Source: Christensenellaceae bacterium
GTDB taxonomy: Bacteria > Bacillota > Clostridia > Christensenellales > Aristaeellaceae
DNA length: 46,089 nt
Reading direction: 5' to 3'
NCBI GenBank assembly: GCA_012518615.1
Contig: JAAYRU010000022.1
Coordinates: forward strand, 1-46,089
Positions 16,803 through 24,770 of this stretch are shown here, in pieces. The notes beneath the pieces are model-generated. The model ran no database searches. It saw only the letters and a list, made by a program, of their open reading frames with translations, and was not told where the DNA came from. The translations under genes were made by a program, and so were the position numbers. Within the stretch, counting starts at the first letter, position 1; each line of letters starts with the position of its first letter.

Positions 16803-17212
16803 TTACTCGCCACACTGTCTATCATAGTTTCTTATTATCATAGCATTCGCTCTACTCATGCCAAATCTCTCATAGAAAGCCACCATATTATCATCACAAC
16901 TTAAATCAATCATATATAGGTGCTTTGTTTCTTCCATCGCTCTTTTTACAAGTTCCTTACCTACACCGCGCTTTCTGTAGCTGGATATAACTTCAAGCAG
17001 AGGGATATAAGCTGCCATTACCCCATCGCTTATTATGTTTATGAAACCTACAATAAGGCGCTTTTCCGTATTAACAGCAACCACAGTTTTATAGCTGTTT
17101 TCCATAATATTTTGTGTACAACTTTACTAGGCGGATTTAACCAGCCTTCAAAAAAACCGTCCGCAATTTCATACTTTCCTTTAACTTCGCTATACAGTTT
17201 GTATTCTATCAT
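16803..17212 (-). pseudogene. GNAT-family N-acetyltransferase broken by a frameshift
   Basis: Two adjoining frames together make one GNAT acetyltransferase. The first part starts at ATG 17212, has AGAAGG 8 bases upstream and encodes MIEYKLYSEVKGKYEIAD onward to about 17106. The second part (from about 17105 to 16803) carries the acetyl-CoA-binding loop YRKRGVGKELVKRA and the tail FYERFGMSRANAMIIRNYD. The join ATATTATGGAAAAC puts them in different reading frames (a net +2 or -1 shift). A start at the internal ATG 17105 would have no ribosome site and would lose the N-terminus. It is either a true pseudogene or a sequencing error. Confidence 0.75.
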
Positions 17213-17290
17213 AGTTTTTTCCTTCTAATTAAAACACTTAGCATAGTTTTTCAATGTGCTTATATAAAAATCCGGAAATGTAGGTATAAA

Positions 17291-17602
17291 TCATATTACG
17301 CCTATTATAAATTCCGTAATGAAAACCGCAACACAGCACAAAATTGAAACAAGAATCATATTGTCTTTATACCATGATGCTATAAGCCCAACTATAAAAG
17401 CCACAACACCTGCCTCGCTATGTTCGGGAGCATTTATTATTGCAGGAAAAATCATTATAGATAAAGTAACATAAGGTACATAATAAAAAAACGAAATTAT
17501 ATATTTGTTGTTTATCTTTTTTCTGACAAGCAAAATCGGTATAATCCTCGTAGCTTGTGTTACAGCAAACATTATAAGTATATATTTCATATTAATGCTC
17601 AT
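17291..17602 (-). CDS. azlD: Branched-chain amino acid export subunit AzlD
   Basis: A 103-residue membrane protein with about four hydrophobic segments, the size and pattern of AzlD. The motif YYVPYVTLSIMIFPAI is typical. It pairs with AzlC to export branched-chain amino acids and analogues. Its ATG directly abuts the azlC stop codon, with AAGGAG supplied by the last codons of azlC, so the two are translationally coupled. Confidence 0.9.
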   Translation of the reverse strand: MSINMKYILIMFAVTQATRIIPILLVRKKINNKYIISFFYYVPYVTLSIMIFPAIINAPEHSEAGVVAFIVGLIASWYKDNMILVSILCCVAVFITEFIIGVI

Positions 17603-18319
17603 CTATGCTTCTCCTTCTTCTCTTGGGAATAAAACAGCGTAAACACTTGCGATAATAATGGTAAGTATAATAGCTTTCATACCGTCTGAAATGCCGGAAA
17701 ACGCAGGTATCATAGGAAATACAAAACTTGCTATATAGCTTATTATAATCACAGAAAAAATGACTTTGTTGTTTTTAGCAGCAGGTACCGTAAGAGCCAA
17801 AAACATTCCAAAAAGCGCCACGCTTAAGGCACTTACTACTTTAGATGGCAATATATTGCCCATCACTATTCCAACGCCTGTACCCAGCGCCCACGCAGGT
17901 GCCGCTACAAACGCCGCGCCATAAGTATAGTAGGGATTGATATACCCTTTTCTTGCTGCGGTGATCGCAAAAAGTTCATCCGTTACAAAAAAACCTATAA
18001 TAGCTCTGTGAAGAAGAGAAGTACTTTCATGAAATTTTTGGCTAAGCGTAAGGCTCATAAGTATATACCTAGCGTTTATAATAAATGTCATTACGGCAAG
18101 TTCTATATACGGTGCTTTCTCAGCCATCATAGCAAAACCCGCATATTCTCCGGAAGCGGATATAGTAATAAGGCTTGAAAAAAAACCTTGTAATGCTGTA
18201 ACTCCCGCGTTTCTTGCGACAATGCCTAAAGCTAAAGCAACGGCAAAATAGCCTAGCGCTATTGGTATGCCGTCTTTCATGCCTGTTTTAAACACGCTTT
18301 TATCATAATTTATTTCCAT
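17603..18319 (-). CDS. azlC: Branched-chain amino acid exporter AzlC
   Basis: A 238-residue integral membrane protein of the AzlC family with about seven hydrophobic segments. It shows GIPIALGYFAVALALGIVARNAG at the N-terminus, and the family signatures SGEYAGFAMMAEKAP and FFVTDELFAI. It forms the exporter with AzlD. AAGGAG lies 10 bases before the ATG. No local Lrp-type regulator is adjacent, unlike azlBCD of Bacillus. Confidence 0.93.
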   Translation of the reverse strand: MEINYDKSVFKTGMKDGIPIALGYFAVALALGIVARNAGVTALQGFFSSLITISASGEYAGFAMMAEKAPYIELAVMTFIINARYILMSLTLSQKFHESTSLLHRAIIGFFVTDELFAITAARKGYINPYYTYGAAFVAAPAWALGTGVGIVMGNILPSKVVSALSVALFGMFLALTVPAAKNNKVIFSVIIISYIASFVFPMIPAFSGISDGMKAIILTIIIASVYAVLFPREEGEA

Positions 18320-18461
18320 TAAAGCTTATCTCCTTCTAGTAAAAAACACATGGTGGTATTATAAGAAAAAACCACTAAAAAGAAAAGTTGAATACAAAAG
18401 GTAAGCAAAAATTTGTTTATAACTCAGGTTATGTTACAGTATCGTCTCCTTATTATTATTT

Positions 18462-19016
18462 CTATAAATCGCTATGCAGTTTATAGAACGCTTCTCTTGT
18501 AATTTCGTAGTTTACAGCGGTTCTCCATACACTCAATTGGTCTTTCCATGCGTTTTTAACAACTGCTGTTTTTACAGCGCCTATCTTGTTTTCATATACA
18601 TGCTGCGCGCGGGCGTTTTCAAGCATGGTATCCCAGCGAATACAGTTTATCGCGCCAGAAGAGTTTAGCTCTTCATCTGTAAATATAAACTCTAGCAGCA
18701 TAAGTATTATTCTAGTGCCATAGCCCTTGTTTTGATAATCTTTTTCGCATATTTTCCAACCGGGGTATGCTATATCCTCTTTTATTTTATAGTTAAGTTC
18801 CCCCACAGCTTTTCCGTCTATTTCTATTATGCAAAGCTTACCTATACTCTCTTTATTTACAGCTATTCTATCAAGTACCTCTTTGGTTGTTGTACCTAAA
18901 CCCAGCGGAAAGCCGGCATGTTCCATAACGCTGCCATCATTCCACCAAGCTTTTATTATTTCGGCATCGCTTGCTTTTGCACTTCTTATAACTATATCGT
19001 CTTTTTCTATTCGCAT
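18462..19016 (-). CDS. GNAT-family N-acetyltransferase
   Basis: A 184-residue acetyltransferase of the GNAT superfamily. It has an IVIRSAKASDAEIIKAWWND N-terminus and the acetyl-CoA-binding strand-loop near residues 90-105 (DYQNKGYGTRIILMLL), followed by the ENARAQHVYENKIGA segment typical of RimJ/RimL-like members. The acetyl acceptor is unknown. It lies 24 bases after the methyltransferase gene, probably in the same transcript. It shows no obvious damage, unlike the GNAT gene at 16803-17212. Confidence 0.8.
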   Translation of the reverse strand: MRIEKDDIVIRSAKASDAEIIKAWWNDGSVMEHAGFPLGLGTTTKEVLDRIAVNKESIGKLCIIEIDGKAVGELNYKIKEDIAYPGWKICEKDYQNKGYGTRIILMLLEFIFTDEELNSSGAINCIRWDTMLENARAQHVYENKIGAVKTAVVKNAWKDQLSVWRTAVNYEITREAFYKLHSDL

Positions 19017-19040
19017 TGTTTTTCTTTTCCTTTTTCTATA

Positions 19041-19661
19041 TTAACCATGCTCAAGCACTATAACTCCCGCGCAGTGAGAGAAAGGAATAAAGCTAAGGCT
19101 TGGAAAATTTCCCTTTAATTCCTCTACAACAAAATAATGCTCTTCATCGTCCCATTCTTCTTGATATGTTTCCTTGCATTTTTCCATTTCTTTGCGAGTA
19201 GAGAATGCAACATCTCCAATGTATATTTTGCCATGCTCATTTAGCAGTTGCATAAGTTCCTTTATAAAAGCAGGTTTTTCCTCATCTACTATATGGTGCA
19301 GAGAATATGTGGCGATTATTGCATCATATTGTCTTTGTTTTAGTTCGCTTACAAGCCCCAAAGTAAAATCCCCTTGAAAAAGCTTTGCTTCAGGCATTTT
19401 GTCTTTTGCTATGTTAAGCATTTCTCCCGAAAAATCCTGCCCGTAGATAGCAAAACCTTTATCGTAGAGCCTTTTAGTTAATATACCCGTACCAAAACCT
19501 ATATCAAGCAGTGTTTTTCCGCTACCCGCCATAATTTCCCCGAATATATAGTTTAGTACTTTCTTATATCCGGCAAAAGGATATGCGCCATCGTCGTCTG
19601 ATATTTCAACACTTATATCATAATTATCCGCCCATAAGTCAAAACCTTTGCTATCCAGCAT
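19041..19661 (-). CDS. Class I SAM-dependent methyltransferase
   Basis: A 206-residue class-I methyltransferase. Motif I is LLDIGFGTGILTKRL (about residues 51-65) and the following acidic strand is AIYGQDFSGEML. The motif-IV-like region YDAIIATYSLHHI is also present. The overall pattern (FDLWADNYD start, DDDGAYPFAGYKKVLN) resembles YrrT-like methyltransferases of Firmicutes, but the substrate is not fixed by sequence. GGAGC lies shortly before the ATG. First of a small run with the GNAT gene downstream. Confidence 0.8.
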   Translation of the reverse strand: MLDSKGFDLWADNYDISVEISDDDGAYPFAGYKKVLNYIFGEIMAGSGKTLLDIGFGTGILTKRLYDKGFAIYGQDFSGEMLNIAKDKMPEAKLFQGDFTLGLVSELKQRQYDAIIATYSLHHIVDEEKPAFIKELMQLLNEHGKIYIGDVAFSTRKEMEKCKETYQEEWDDEEHYFVVEELKGNFPSLSFIPFSHCAGVIVLEHG

Positions 19662-19857
19662 GTTAGCTCCTTTATTTATTTCTATGCCCCTAGTACTTCC
19701 TTATACCACAAACCTTTTCGTTTTTTTTGTTACATTCGCACTTTTGCTACCCCTCTACAGATGGCAATTTTACCGCATAAGGCAACTTTTGTATAGTATG
19801 CCTCAAGGTTAATTTCTGCACATAGCTTTAAAGTAATAACTGTATTTTATTACAATA

Positions 19858-19887
19858 CCCCCTTTAATGGTTTTCCAGTAAAGAGGG
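19858..19887 (-). terminator. Possible terminator of the SiR-ABC operon
   Basis: CCCCCTTTA (19858-19866) pairs with TAAAGAGGG (19879-19887), a 9-bp stem with one wobble, 45-75 bases after the AsrC-like gene on the minus strand. The following T-run is poor. The rest of 19662-19931 is A+T-rich and shows no gene. Confidence 0.4.
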
Positions 19888-19931
19888 TACAAATCAACTG
19901 AGTCAGACGGGTATTATTGTATGTGTGCTGC

Positions 19932-20864
19932 TTATGCTTCTTTCAATATTGCTTCTTTGCGCTCAAGCAGGTCATCAGCCATAAGTTGGGACTGCACCTG
20001 TGAAAAGCCCAGACGGGCAATGGTATCGGCAAAGCGCTCGCCCTTTATACCTTGCTCGCGGAATAGCAAAATGGCTTTTTCCACTACCTGAAGCACTTCT
20101 TCTTCCTGTGTAAATATCTTGTCCATCGGCTTGCCAACAGCGGTTTTCTTGCCCCATCTTCCGCCCAGATAAACCCTGCAACCAGAAGAAACTTCCGTTA
20201 CCACACCAAAGGGGCAACGACCTATACAGCGACCACAGTGGTTACACTCCTCCCCTAGCGACAGCGTGCTTTGTACACATGTGGCGGAGTGAATTGGGCA
20301 GTTTTTTTCCACAACGCATACCTTGCAACCCCGACACAGAGTATTGTCTACCTTAGCCAGACGCTGACCTACGATACCCACATCGTTAAGCTCCGGCTTT
20401 ACACAGTTGTTGGGGCAGCCGCCAACCGCGATTTTGAACTTGTGTGGCAGCGCAACCGTGTTGTAGCCTAGGAAAAACAAATCATGAATTTTAAGCGCCA
20501 GCTCTCTTGTGTTAATCAAACCATATTGACAAGTACTGCCCTTGCAGCATACCACCGGGCGCACCTTGTTGCCTGTACCGCCCACTATAAGACCTTCCTT
20601 TGCCATGTCCTGCTGCAGCGCTTCTACATTTTCATAGGGTACGCCCTGTATCTCTAATGTAAGGCGAGTAGTCATAGCTATTTCTCCGTTGCCATAGCGC
20701 CTGGCAGCATCTGTAACTGCCTGCATTTCCTTATTGTTCAGATAGCCGTTTCGGGTGATAATGCGGGCGTTAAAGCAGTTGGTGCCGCGGGCATGCAAAA
20801 AGCCCATACCCTTCACACGGCGGATATCCTCAGGGGACAGTGTGCATGTGTTCTCAATTGTCAT
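19932..20864 (-). CDS. Orphan AsrC-like siroheme/[4Fe-4S] sulfite reductase family protein
   Basis: A 310-residue protein of the nitrite/sulfite reductase superfamily. The siroheme-[4Fe-4S] ligand set is present as C106-x5-C112 and C150-x3-C154. It is followed by two ferredoxin clusters (C177, C180, C183, C189 and C207, C210, C213, C217). The length and layout match AsrC, the catalytic subunit of anaerobic sulfite reductase, but no AsrA or AsrB genes are adjacent. It is the last gene of a binding-protein/permease/ATPase operon and overlaps the ATPase gene by 11 bases, with AAAGGAG 9 bases before ATG. It may reduce sulfite or another small ligand, or process the imported compound; the coupling to an importer is the unusual part. 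Confidence 0.85.
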   Translation of the reverse strand: MTIENTCTLSPEDIRRVKGMGFLHARGTNCFNARIITRNGYLNNKEMQAVTDAARRYGNGEIAMTTRLTLEIQGVPYENVEALQQDMAKEGLIVGGTGNKVRPVVCCKGSTCQYGLINTRELALKIHDLFFLGYNTVALPHKFKIAVGGCPNNCVKPELNDVGIVGQRLAKVDNTLCRGCKVCVVEKNCPIHSATCVQSTLSLGEECNHCGRCIGRCPFGVVTEVSSGCRVYLGGRWGKKTAVGKPMDKIFTQEEEVLQVVEKAILLFREQGIKGERFADTIARLGFSQVQSQLMADDLLERKEAILKEA

Positions 20865-21648
20865 GTGTTAATACTCCTTTCGTTGTTTCGTTAAATAAGG
20901 GCGCAGCGGCATAGGTGCTTTGCCCAGCCCGTACGATTGATATAGAAAAAATGCTTTCAAGCAACCCGTTTTGCAGCACCTGTTCCGCGCTTCCTTCAGC
21001 AGCTAGGTGACCATCTTTAAGCACCAGCAGGTAATCTGCCCATGTGAGCGCCTGTGCAACATCGTGTGTTACCACTACTACTGCGCGTCCCTCCTGCGCT
21101 ATACGCCTACAAAGCTCCCACAGCTCAAACTGATGGCAGGCGTCCAGATATGTGGTAGGTTCGTCAAGCAAAAGTGTTTGCGCCTGCTGGCATAACGCCA
21201 TGGCAAGGTATACCTTCTGTCGCTCCCCGCCTGAAAGCGTATGCAACATGTATTGCGCTAGGTCTTGCGCGCCTACTGACCGCAGGCTGTGTAGGGCAAT
21301 GTTTTCGTCATGGCTGCTAAGCCTGCGAGGATAGCCTGTCATATGGGGATAACGCCCATGCTGCACCAGCCTTAGTGCAGTTATTTGAGGCATGTTTCGG
21401 CTTTGTGGCAGGAAGGCTATCTGCTGCGCGCGGCAGGTGGCGCTACAATCTTCAAGCGGTTTATCATTAAGCAGCACCTGCCCACTTGAAGGAGTAATTA
21501 GACCTACAGCAGTGCGAAGCAGAGTGCTTTTTCCGCAACCGTTGCGCCCTAAAAGCGCGGTAACTTTGCCGGGTTTAAAGCGGCAGCTGATACTGTGTAG
21601 AACCGGATTATTCGAGTATCCAGCATTTACTTTAAGCAGTTCAAGCAT
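20854..21648 (-). CDS. FecE/BtuD-type ABC ATPase
   Basis: A 264-residue uptake ATPase. Walker A is LLGRNGCGKSTLLRT, the signature is LSGGERQKVYLAMAL and Walker B is TLLLDEPTTYLD. The ATG at 21648 is chosen because AGGAGG lies 4-5 bases upstream; the ATG eight codons earlier overlaps that site. It overlaps the permease end by 8 bases and the AsrC-like start by 11 bases, so the set is translationally coupled. It drives a chelate, heme or corrinoid importer. Confidence 0.92.
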   Translation of the reverse strand: MLELLKVNAGYSNNPVLHSISCRFKPGKVTALLGRNGCGKSTLLRTAVGLITPSSGQVLLNDKPLEDCSATCRAQQIAFLPQSRNMPQITALRLVQHGRYPHMTGYPRRLSSHDENIALHSLRSVGAQDLAQYMLHTLSGGERQKVYLAMALCQQAQTLLLDEPTTYLDACHQFELWELCRRIAQEGRAVVVVTHDVAQALTWADYLLVLKDGHLAAEGSAEQVLQNGLLESIFSISIVRAGQSTYAAAPLFNETTKGVLTHDN

Positions 21649-22621
21649 ATTGCCTCCTGCGTATAAGCACAAACAGGAAAAACGGAGCGCCCAGAAAGTT
21701 TAGCAGCACGCCCACAGGCAGCTCGAACGGAGAAAACAGGCTGCGCGCCGCAAGGTCACATAACATGAGCATACTTGCACCAAGCAGCGCAGACAAAGGC
21801 AAAAGCAGACGGTTTTCACTGCCCACCCACAGCCGCACAAGATGTGGTGCCATAAGGCCCACAAAGCCAATCAAGCCCATGGCGGCAACTCCGCTTGCCG
21901 CAAGCGCACAGGCAAGAAGCAGGGCAAGCGTGCGTATACGCTGCGGGTTAAGCCCTAGGCTGTGCGCCACATCATCGCCAAGCGCAAGCAAATCTAGCTG
22001 CGGGTACATAAGACAGGCGGCACATACGCATACGGGCACGATAATCCCAAGTGGAATCAGACTCTGCAGCGTAGCATTTGCAGCACCCCCTATACTAAAA
22101 TGGCTGGAACCGGTCAGACTGTTTGGAAACAGCGTAATCAGCGCATCGCTACCAGCACGGAAAAACGCAGTCAGCGCCACGCCGGTCAACACCAGTGCTA
22201 GCCTAGATGATTTTGCTATGCGTGATATTTGTAGCACCATCAAACAGGCAACAACAGCGCCTGCAAAGGCAGCAAAGCTTACCATTGCCATACCAGCATG
22301 GGGTATAATCGCCATCAAAAGCGTTGCGCCAAAACCTGCGCCAGCGTTGACTCCCAGCACATTGGGGGAAGCAAGCGGGTTGTGCAGCACACATTGCAGC
22401 AGAGCGCCTACAGTGCCAAAAGCTGCTCCGCATAGCAAAGTGGTAAGCACCCGAGGCACACGAATATGCAACAGAATTAGTCCATCTATACTGTAAGGGT
22501 TCTCAAGCGCCTGCCTAAGGCGCAACGGTGTAGCACCCAGCACTAGGCTAATCACAAACACAAGCAAACATACAAAACCCAACAAAACGGCAGGGTGAAG
22601 CTTGCGCTTATTCTTCGCCAT
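21641..22621 (-). CDS. FecCD-family ABC permease
   Basis: A 326-residue permease of the BtuC/FecCD fold with about nine to ten membrane helices. Family hallmarks are LLHIRVPRVLTTLLCGAAFG, HNPLASPNVLGVNAGAGFG and MGLIGFVGLMAPHLVRLWVG. It overlaps the binding-protein gene by 14 bases. It is clearly divergent from the permease at 9094-10155, so the window holds two independent uptake systems and not a recent duplication. Confidence 0.93.
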   Translation of the reverse strand: MAKNKRKLHPAVLLGFVCLLVFVISLVLGATPLRLRQALENPYSIDGLILLHIRVPRVLTTLLCGAAFGTVGALLQCVLHNPLASPNVLGVNAGAGFGATLLMAIIPHAGMAMVSFAAFAGAVVACLMVLQISRIAKSSRLALVLTGVALTAFFRAGSDALITLFPNSLTGSSHFSIGGAANATLQSLIPLGIIVPVCVCAACLMYPQLDLLALGDDVAHSLGLNPQRIRTLALLLACALAASGVAAMGLIGFVGLMAPHLVRLWVGSENRLLLPLSALLGASMLMLCDLAARSLFSPFELPVGVLLNFLGAPFFLFVLIRRRQYA

Positions 22622-23531
22622 AGAGCAATTGCGCTAGCTGCTGGTAGCTTTCGCCCCAGCGGGCATTGGGTTTGTAGTGGAACAAGGCTTTAGGCAACAC
22701 ATGGCAGCGGTTTTGCTTAACAGCACGCAGGCTTTGCCACACCGGGCTGCTTGTTAGGGTGTCCGCCAATTGCTGCAAGGCTTTATCGTCATCTCCCATG
22801 GTGGTAATGAAAATAAAATCAGGGTCAGCACGCACAATCATTTCCAGAGAAAGCTGCTCCATTAGCCCATTATCGCTGTCGGCAAGGTTTATACATCCCA
22901 AATCCTTAAGCATTGCACCTGTCAGGTTGTTCATGCTATTTTTTACCCTTATACCGCTGCTAAAGGCGCGCAGCAGCAACACACGCGGAGCGGGTTTTCC
23001 CTGTACAGAGTCGATTACATCCTGCGCCTGCTTTTTAACCTTAAGCGCATATGTTTCAAAGCGCTCTGGCTGCTGTGTTATACCGGTCAATGCCTGCATA
23101 ACCCGCACATAATCCTCCAGCGTATTAACATCAAAGCAGGCGGTGGCAATGCCTGCCTGCGTAAGCTGCTCCGCAAGCGCAATATGGCTTGGCAGCGAGG
23201 CGGACAGCAGCACAAAATCCACATTTGTGCGCAGCAGCAGCTCTGCGCTGGGCTGTTTTACACCGCCCACACATACCACATTATCATCCAGCGTTAGGCG
23301 CCCTTCATCCCAGGCATCCTGAGTAGCAGCAACCAAGCTTCCGCCTGCCAGCAGCCACATATCCGCTAAACTTCCGGATAGCGCCGCTACACGCTTCGGC
23401 TGCCTATCGGGCAGAGGAACGCCCCTGTCGTCTATCTCTTGCTGTGCCATAGACACTGCGGGAAAAAGGCAGATAAATAGCATACATGCTACCATCAGTA
23501 CGGCAAAATGCGGGTAGTTCCGGCGAGACAT
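22608..23531 (-). CDS. ABC substrate-binding protein (BtuF/FepB-like)
   Basis: A 307-residue type-III binding protein with an N-terminal signal peptide (RR pair, hydrophobic core, likely cut after VSMA). Conserved lobe motifs include PKRVAALSGSLADMWLLAGG and ADPDFIFITTMGDD. A cysteine occurs in the signal hydrophobic core but is followed by more hydrophobic residues, so a lipid anchor is doubtful, as for the receptor at 10173-11165. It is the first gene of the operon and is divergent from lysR. Ligand unknown: ferric chelate, heme-like or corrinoid are the family options. Confidence 0.88.
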   Translation of the reverse strand: MSRRNYPHFAVLMVACMLFICLFPAVSMAQQEIDDRGVPLPDRQPKRVAALSGSLADMWLLAGGSLVAATQDAWDEGRLTLDDNVVCVGGVKQPSAELLLRTNVDFVLLSASLPSHIALAEQLTQAGIATACFDVNTLEDYVRVMQALTGITQQPERFETYALKVKKQAQDVIDSVQGKPAPRVLLLRAFSSGIRVKNSMNNLTGAMLKDLGCINLADSDNGLMEQLSLEMIVRADPDFIFITTMGDDDKALQQLADTLTSSPVWQSLRAVKQNRCHVLPKALFHYKPNARWGESYQQLAQLLYGEE

Positions 23532-23564
23532 TCGATACTCTCCTTCCTTGGTTTTCTATTGCAT

Positions 23565-23615
23565 ATTATATGCTATATATAATGATTTGAAAATTACGAA
23601 TATTATGCCTATAAT
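23565..23615. promoter_or_regulatory. Overlapping divergent promoters of lysR and the SiR-ABC operon
   Basis: Plus strand: TTGAAA (23587-23592), 17 bases, TATAAT (23610-23615), driving lysR. Minus strand: TTTTCA (23593-23588), 17 bases, TATAAT (23570-23565), driving the binding-protein operon. The two -35 boxes overlap almost completely. The minus-strand -35 is weak, consistent with a need for activation. Confidence 0.7.
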
Positions 23616-23634
23616 GTTAGATAATAACCTAACA
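23615..23634. promoter_or_regulatory. Probable LysR operator (20-bp palindrome)
   Basis: TGTTAG-N8-CTAACA, a palindrome with perfect 6-bp arms. It overlaps the last base of the lysR -10 box and the expected lysR start. Its centre is about 66 bases upstream of the predicted start of the divergent operon, the classic LysR recognition-site position. It also resembles the DtxR-like half sites at 11209-11224, so an iron regulator is an alternative. Confidence 0.6.
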
Positions 23635-23647
23635 CGGAGGAATACAT

Positions 23648-24529
23648 ATGACGCTTCGTATGCTGGAGATATTTGTCAAAGTTGCCAAGCTTGGCAACAT
23701 GCAACAGGCGGCGCGTGAGCTATACATCAGCGCGCCTTCTGTCAGTGGGGCGGTGGCAGAGCTAGAAAGGGAGCTTGGGCAGCTGCTGTTTGAACGCTTG
23801 AGCAGGCGATTGTACATAACCCCGCAGGGGGAGCGCCTGCTAGCATATGCTGAGCGCATACTTAACCTCTACTCTGAAATGAACCGGCAGATGAAAGTAT
23901 CAGGCGCTGCACAGCAGCTGCGCTTGGGCGCCACCATGACGGTGGCTGCAAGCGTACTGGTTGAGCTTTTAAAAAAGATGCCTGGTCCACAACCCGTGGT
24001 GCAGGTGGCAAATACAGCGCACATTGAGCGCCTGTTGCTGTCAGGCGATTTAGATATGGCGCTGGTGGAAGGACGGGTACACGCGCAGGAGCTGGTAGAA
24101 CAACCTATCTTTGCGGATGATCTGCTGCTGTGCTGTCCCCGCGAGCACCCCCTTGCAAAATGCAGACCGCTGCACCTTAGAACGCTTGAGGGGCAGCCTT
24201 TGCTTATGCGGGAAGCGGGCAGCGGCACTAGGGAAAAGCTAGAAATGGCGCTTGATATGGCGCATATCAAGCCGCAGATTCTATGGGAATGCGGAGATGT
24301 AAGCGCCCTGCTGGGCGCTGTGCGCGCAGGATTTGGGCTGACGGTTATTTCCCGTAGGCTTATCCCGCCGGATTTGATAGGGCTATGTTTGGTGGACTTT
24401 CCGGGAAGTCGTCATTTTTCTCTGGTCTATCATAAGGATAAAATGATTTCACCAGTCATGCAGCTGTTTGCAAAAATCTGCCGCGATACCGCGCAGGAGG
24501 AACAGACAGGCAACCTTCCAACAAAGTGA
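23648..24529 (+). CDS. LysR-family transcriptional regulator
   Basis: A 293-residue LysR-type regulator. The N-terminal winged helix-turn-helix is typical (TLRMLEIFVKVAKLGNMQQAARELYISAPSVSGAVAELERELG, residues about 2-45), and an effector-binding domain of periplasmic-binding fold follows (about 90-290). ACGGAGG lies 7 bases before the ATG. It is divergent from the SiR-ABC operon, with a shared palindrome between them, so it very likely controls that operon and itself. CysL/CysB-like sulfur control or control by the imported ligand are possibilities; the effector cannot be named. Confidence 0.92.
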   Translation: MTLRMLEIFVKVAKLGNMQQAARELYISAPSVSGAVAELERELGQLLFERLSRRLYITPQGERLLAYAERILNLYSEMNRQMKVSGAAQQLRLGATMTVAASVLVELLKKMPGPQPVVQVANTAHIERLLLSGDLDMALVEGRVHAQELVEQPIFADDLLLCCPREHPLAKCRPLHLRTLEGQPLLMREAGSGTREKLEMALDMAHIKPQILWECGDVSALLGAVRAGFGLTVISRRLIPPDLIGLCLVDFPGSRHFSLVYHKDKMISPVMQLFAKICRDTAQEEQTGNLPTK

Positions 24530-24620
24530 ACAGGGGTTGCAGATATCTATTTCAGGTTCGATATAGGAGTATCATAAATATTTGACAGCCAATTTGAACG
24601 AGCCTTCCGCACCTGCCAAA

Positions 24621-24654
24621 AACCCCTTGAAAATGTTTTGTTTTCAAAGGGGTT
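24621..24654 (+). terminator. Terminator of lysR
   Basis: AACCCCTTGAAAA and TTTTCAAAGGGGTT pair (one bulged base) over the loop TGTTTTG, followed on the plus strand by a run of six T at 24657-24662. It lies about 90 bases after the lysR stop. Confidence 0.8.
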
Positions 24655-24668
24655 ATGTTTTTTGTGGC

Positions 24669-24706
24669 TTTTTACACTTTACAGGTTTTTTTACACTTTA
24701 CAGGTT
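24669..24706. repeat. Perfect tandem duplication of a 19-base unit
   Basis: TTTTTACACTTTACAGGTT occurs twice head to tail in the gap between the convergent lysR and pyk genes. A partly inverted related string (CTGTGTAAAG) follows at about 24716. No function is evident; it may be a replication slip or a remnant of a mobile-element end. Confidence 0.7.
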
Positions 24707-24770
24707 TAAAATAATCTGTGTAAAGTTATACCTCATATATAATAGCTGCAAACTATTAATTCACTAAAGT

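Noticed and set aside
21765-22496. Long plus-strand open frame (243 codons) opposite the FecCD permease
   Set aside because: It is the mirror of a G+C-rich, clearly recognisable permease on the other strand; composition Ala/Pro/Ser-rich with no start signal.
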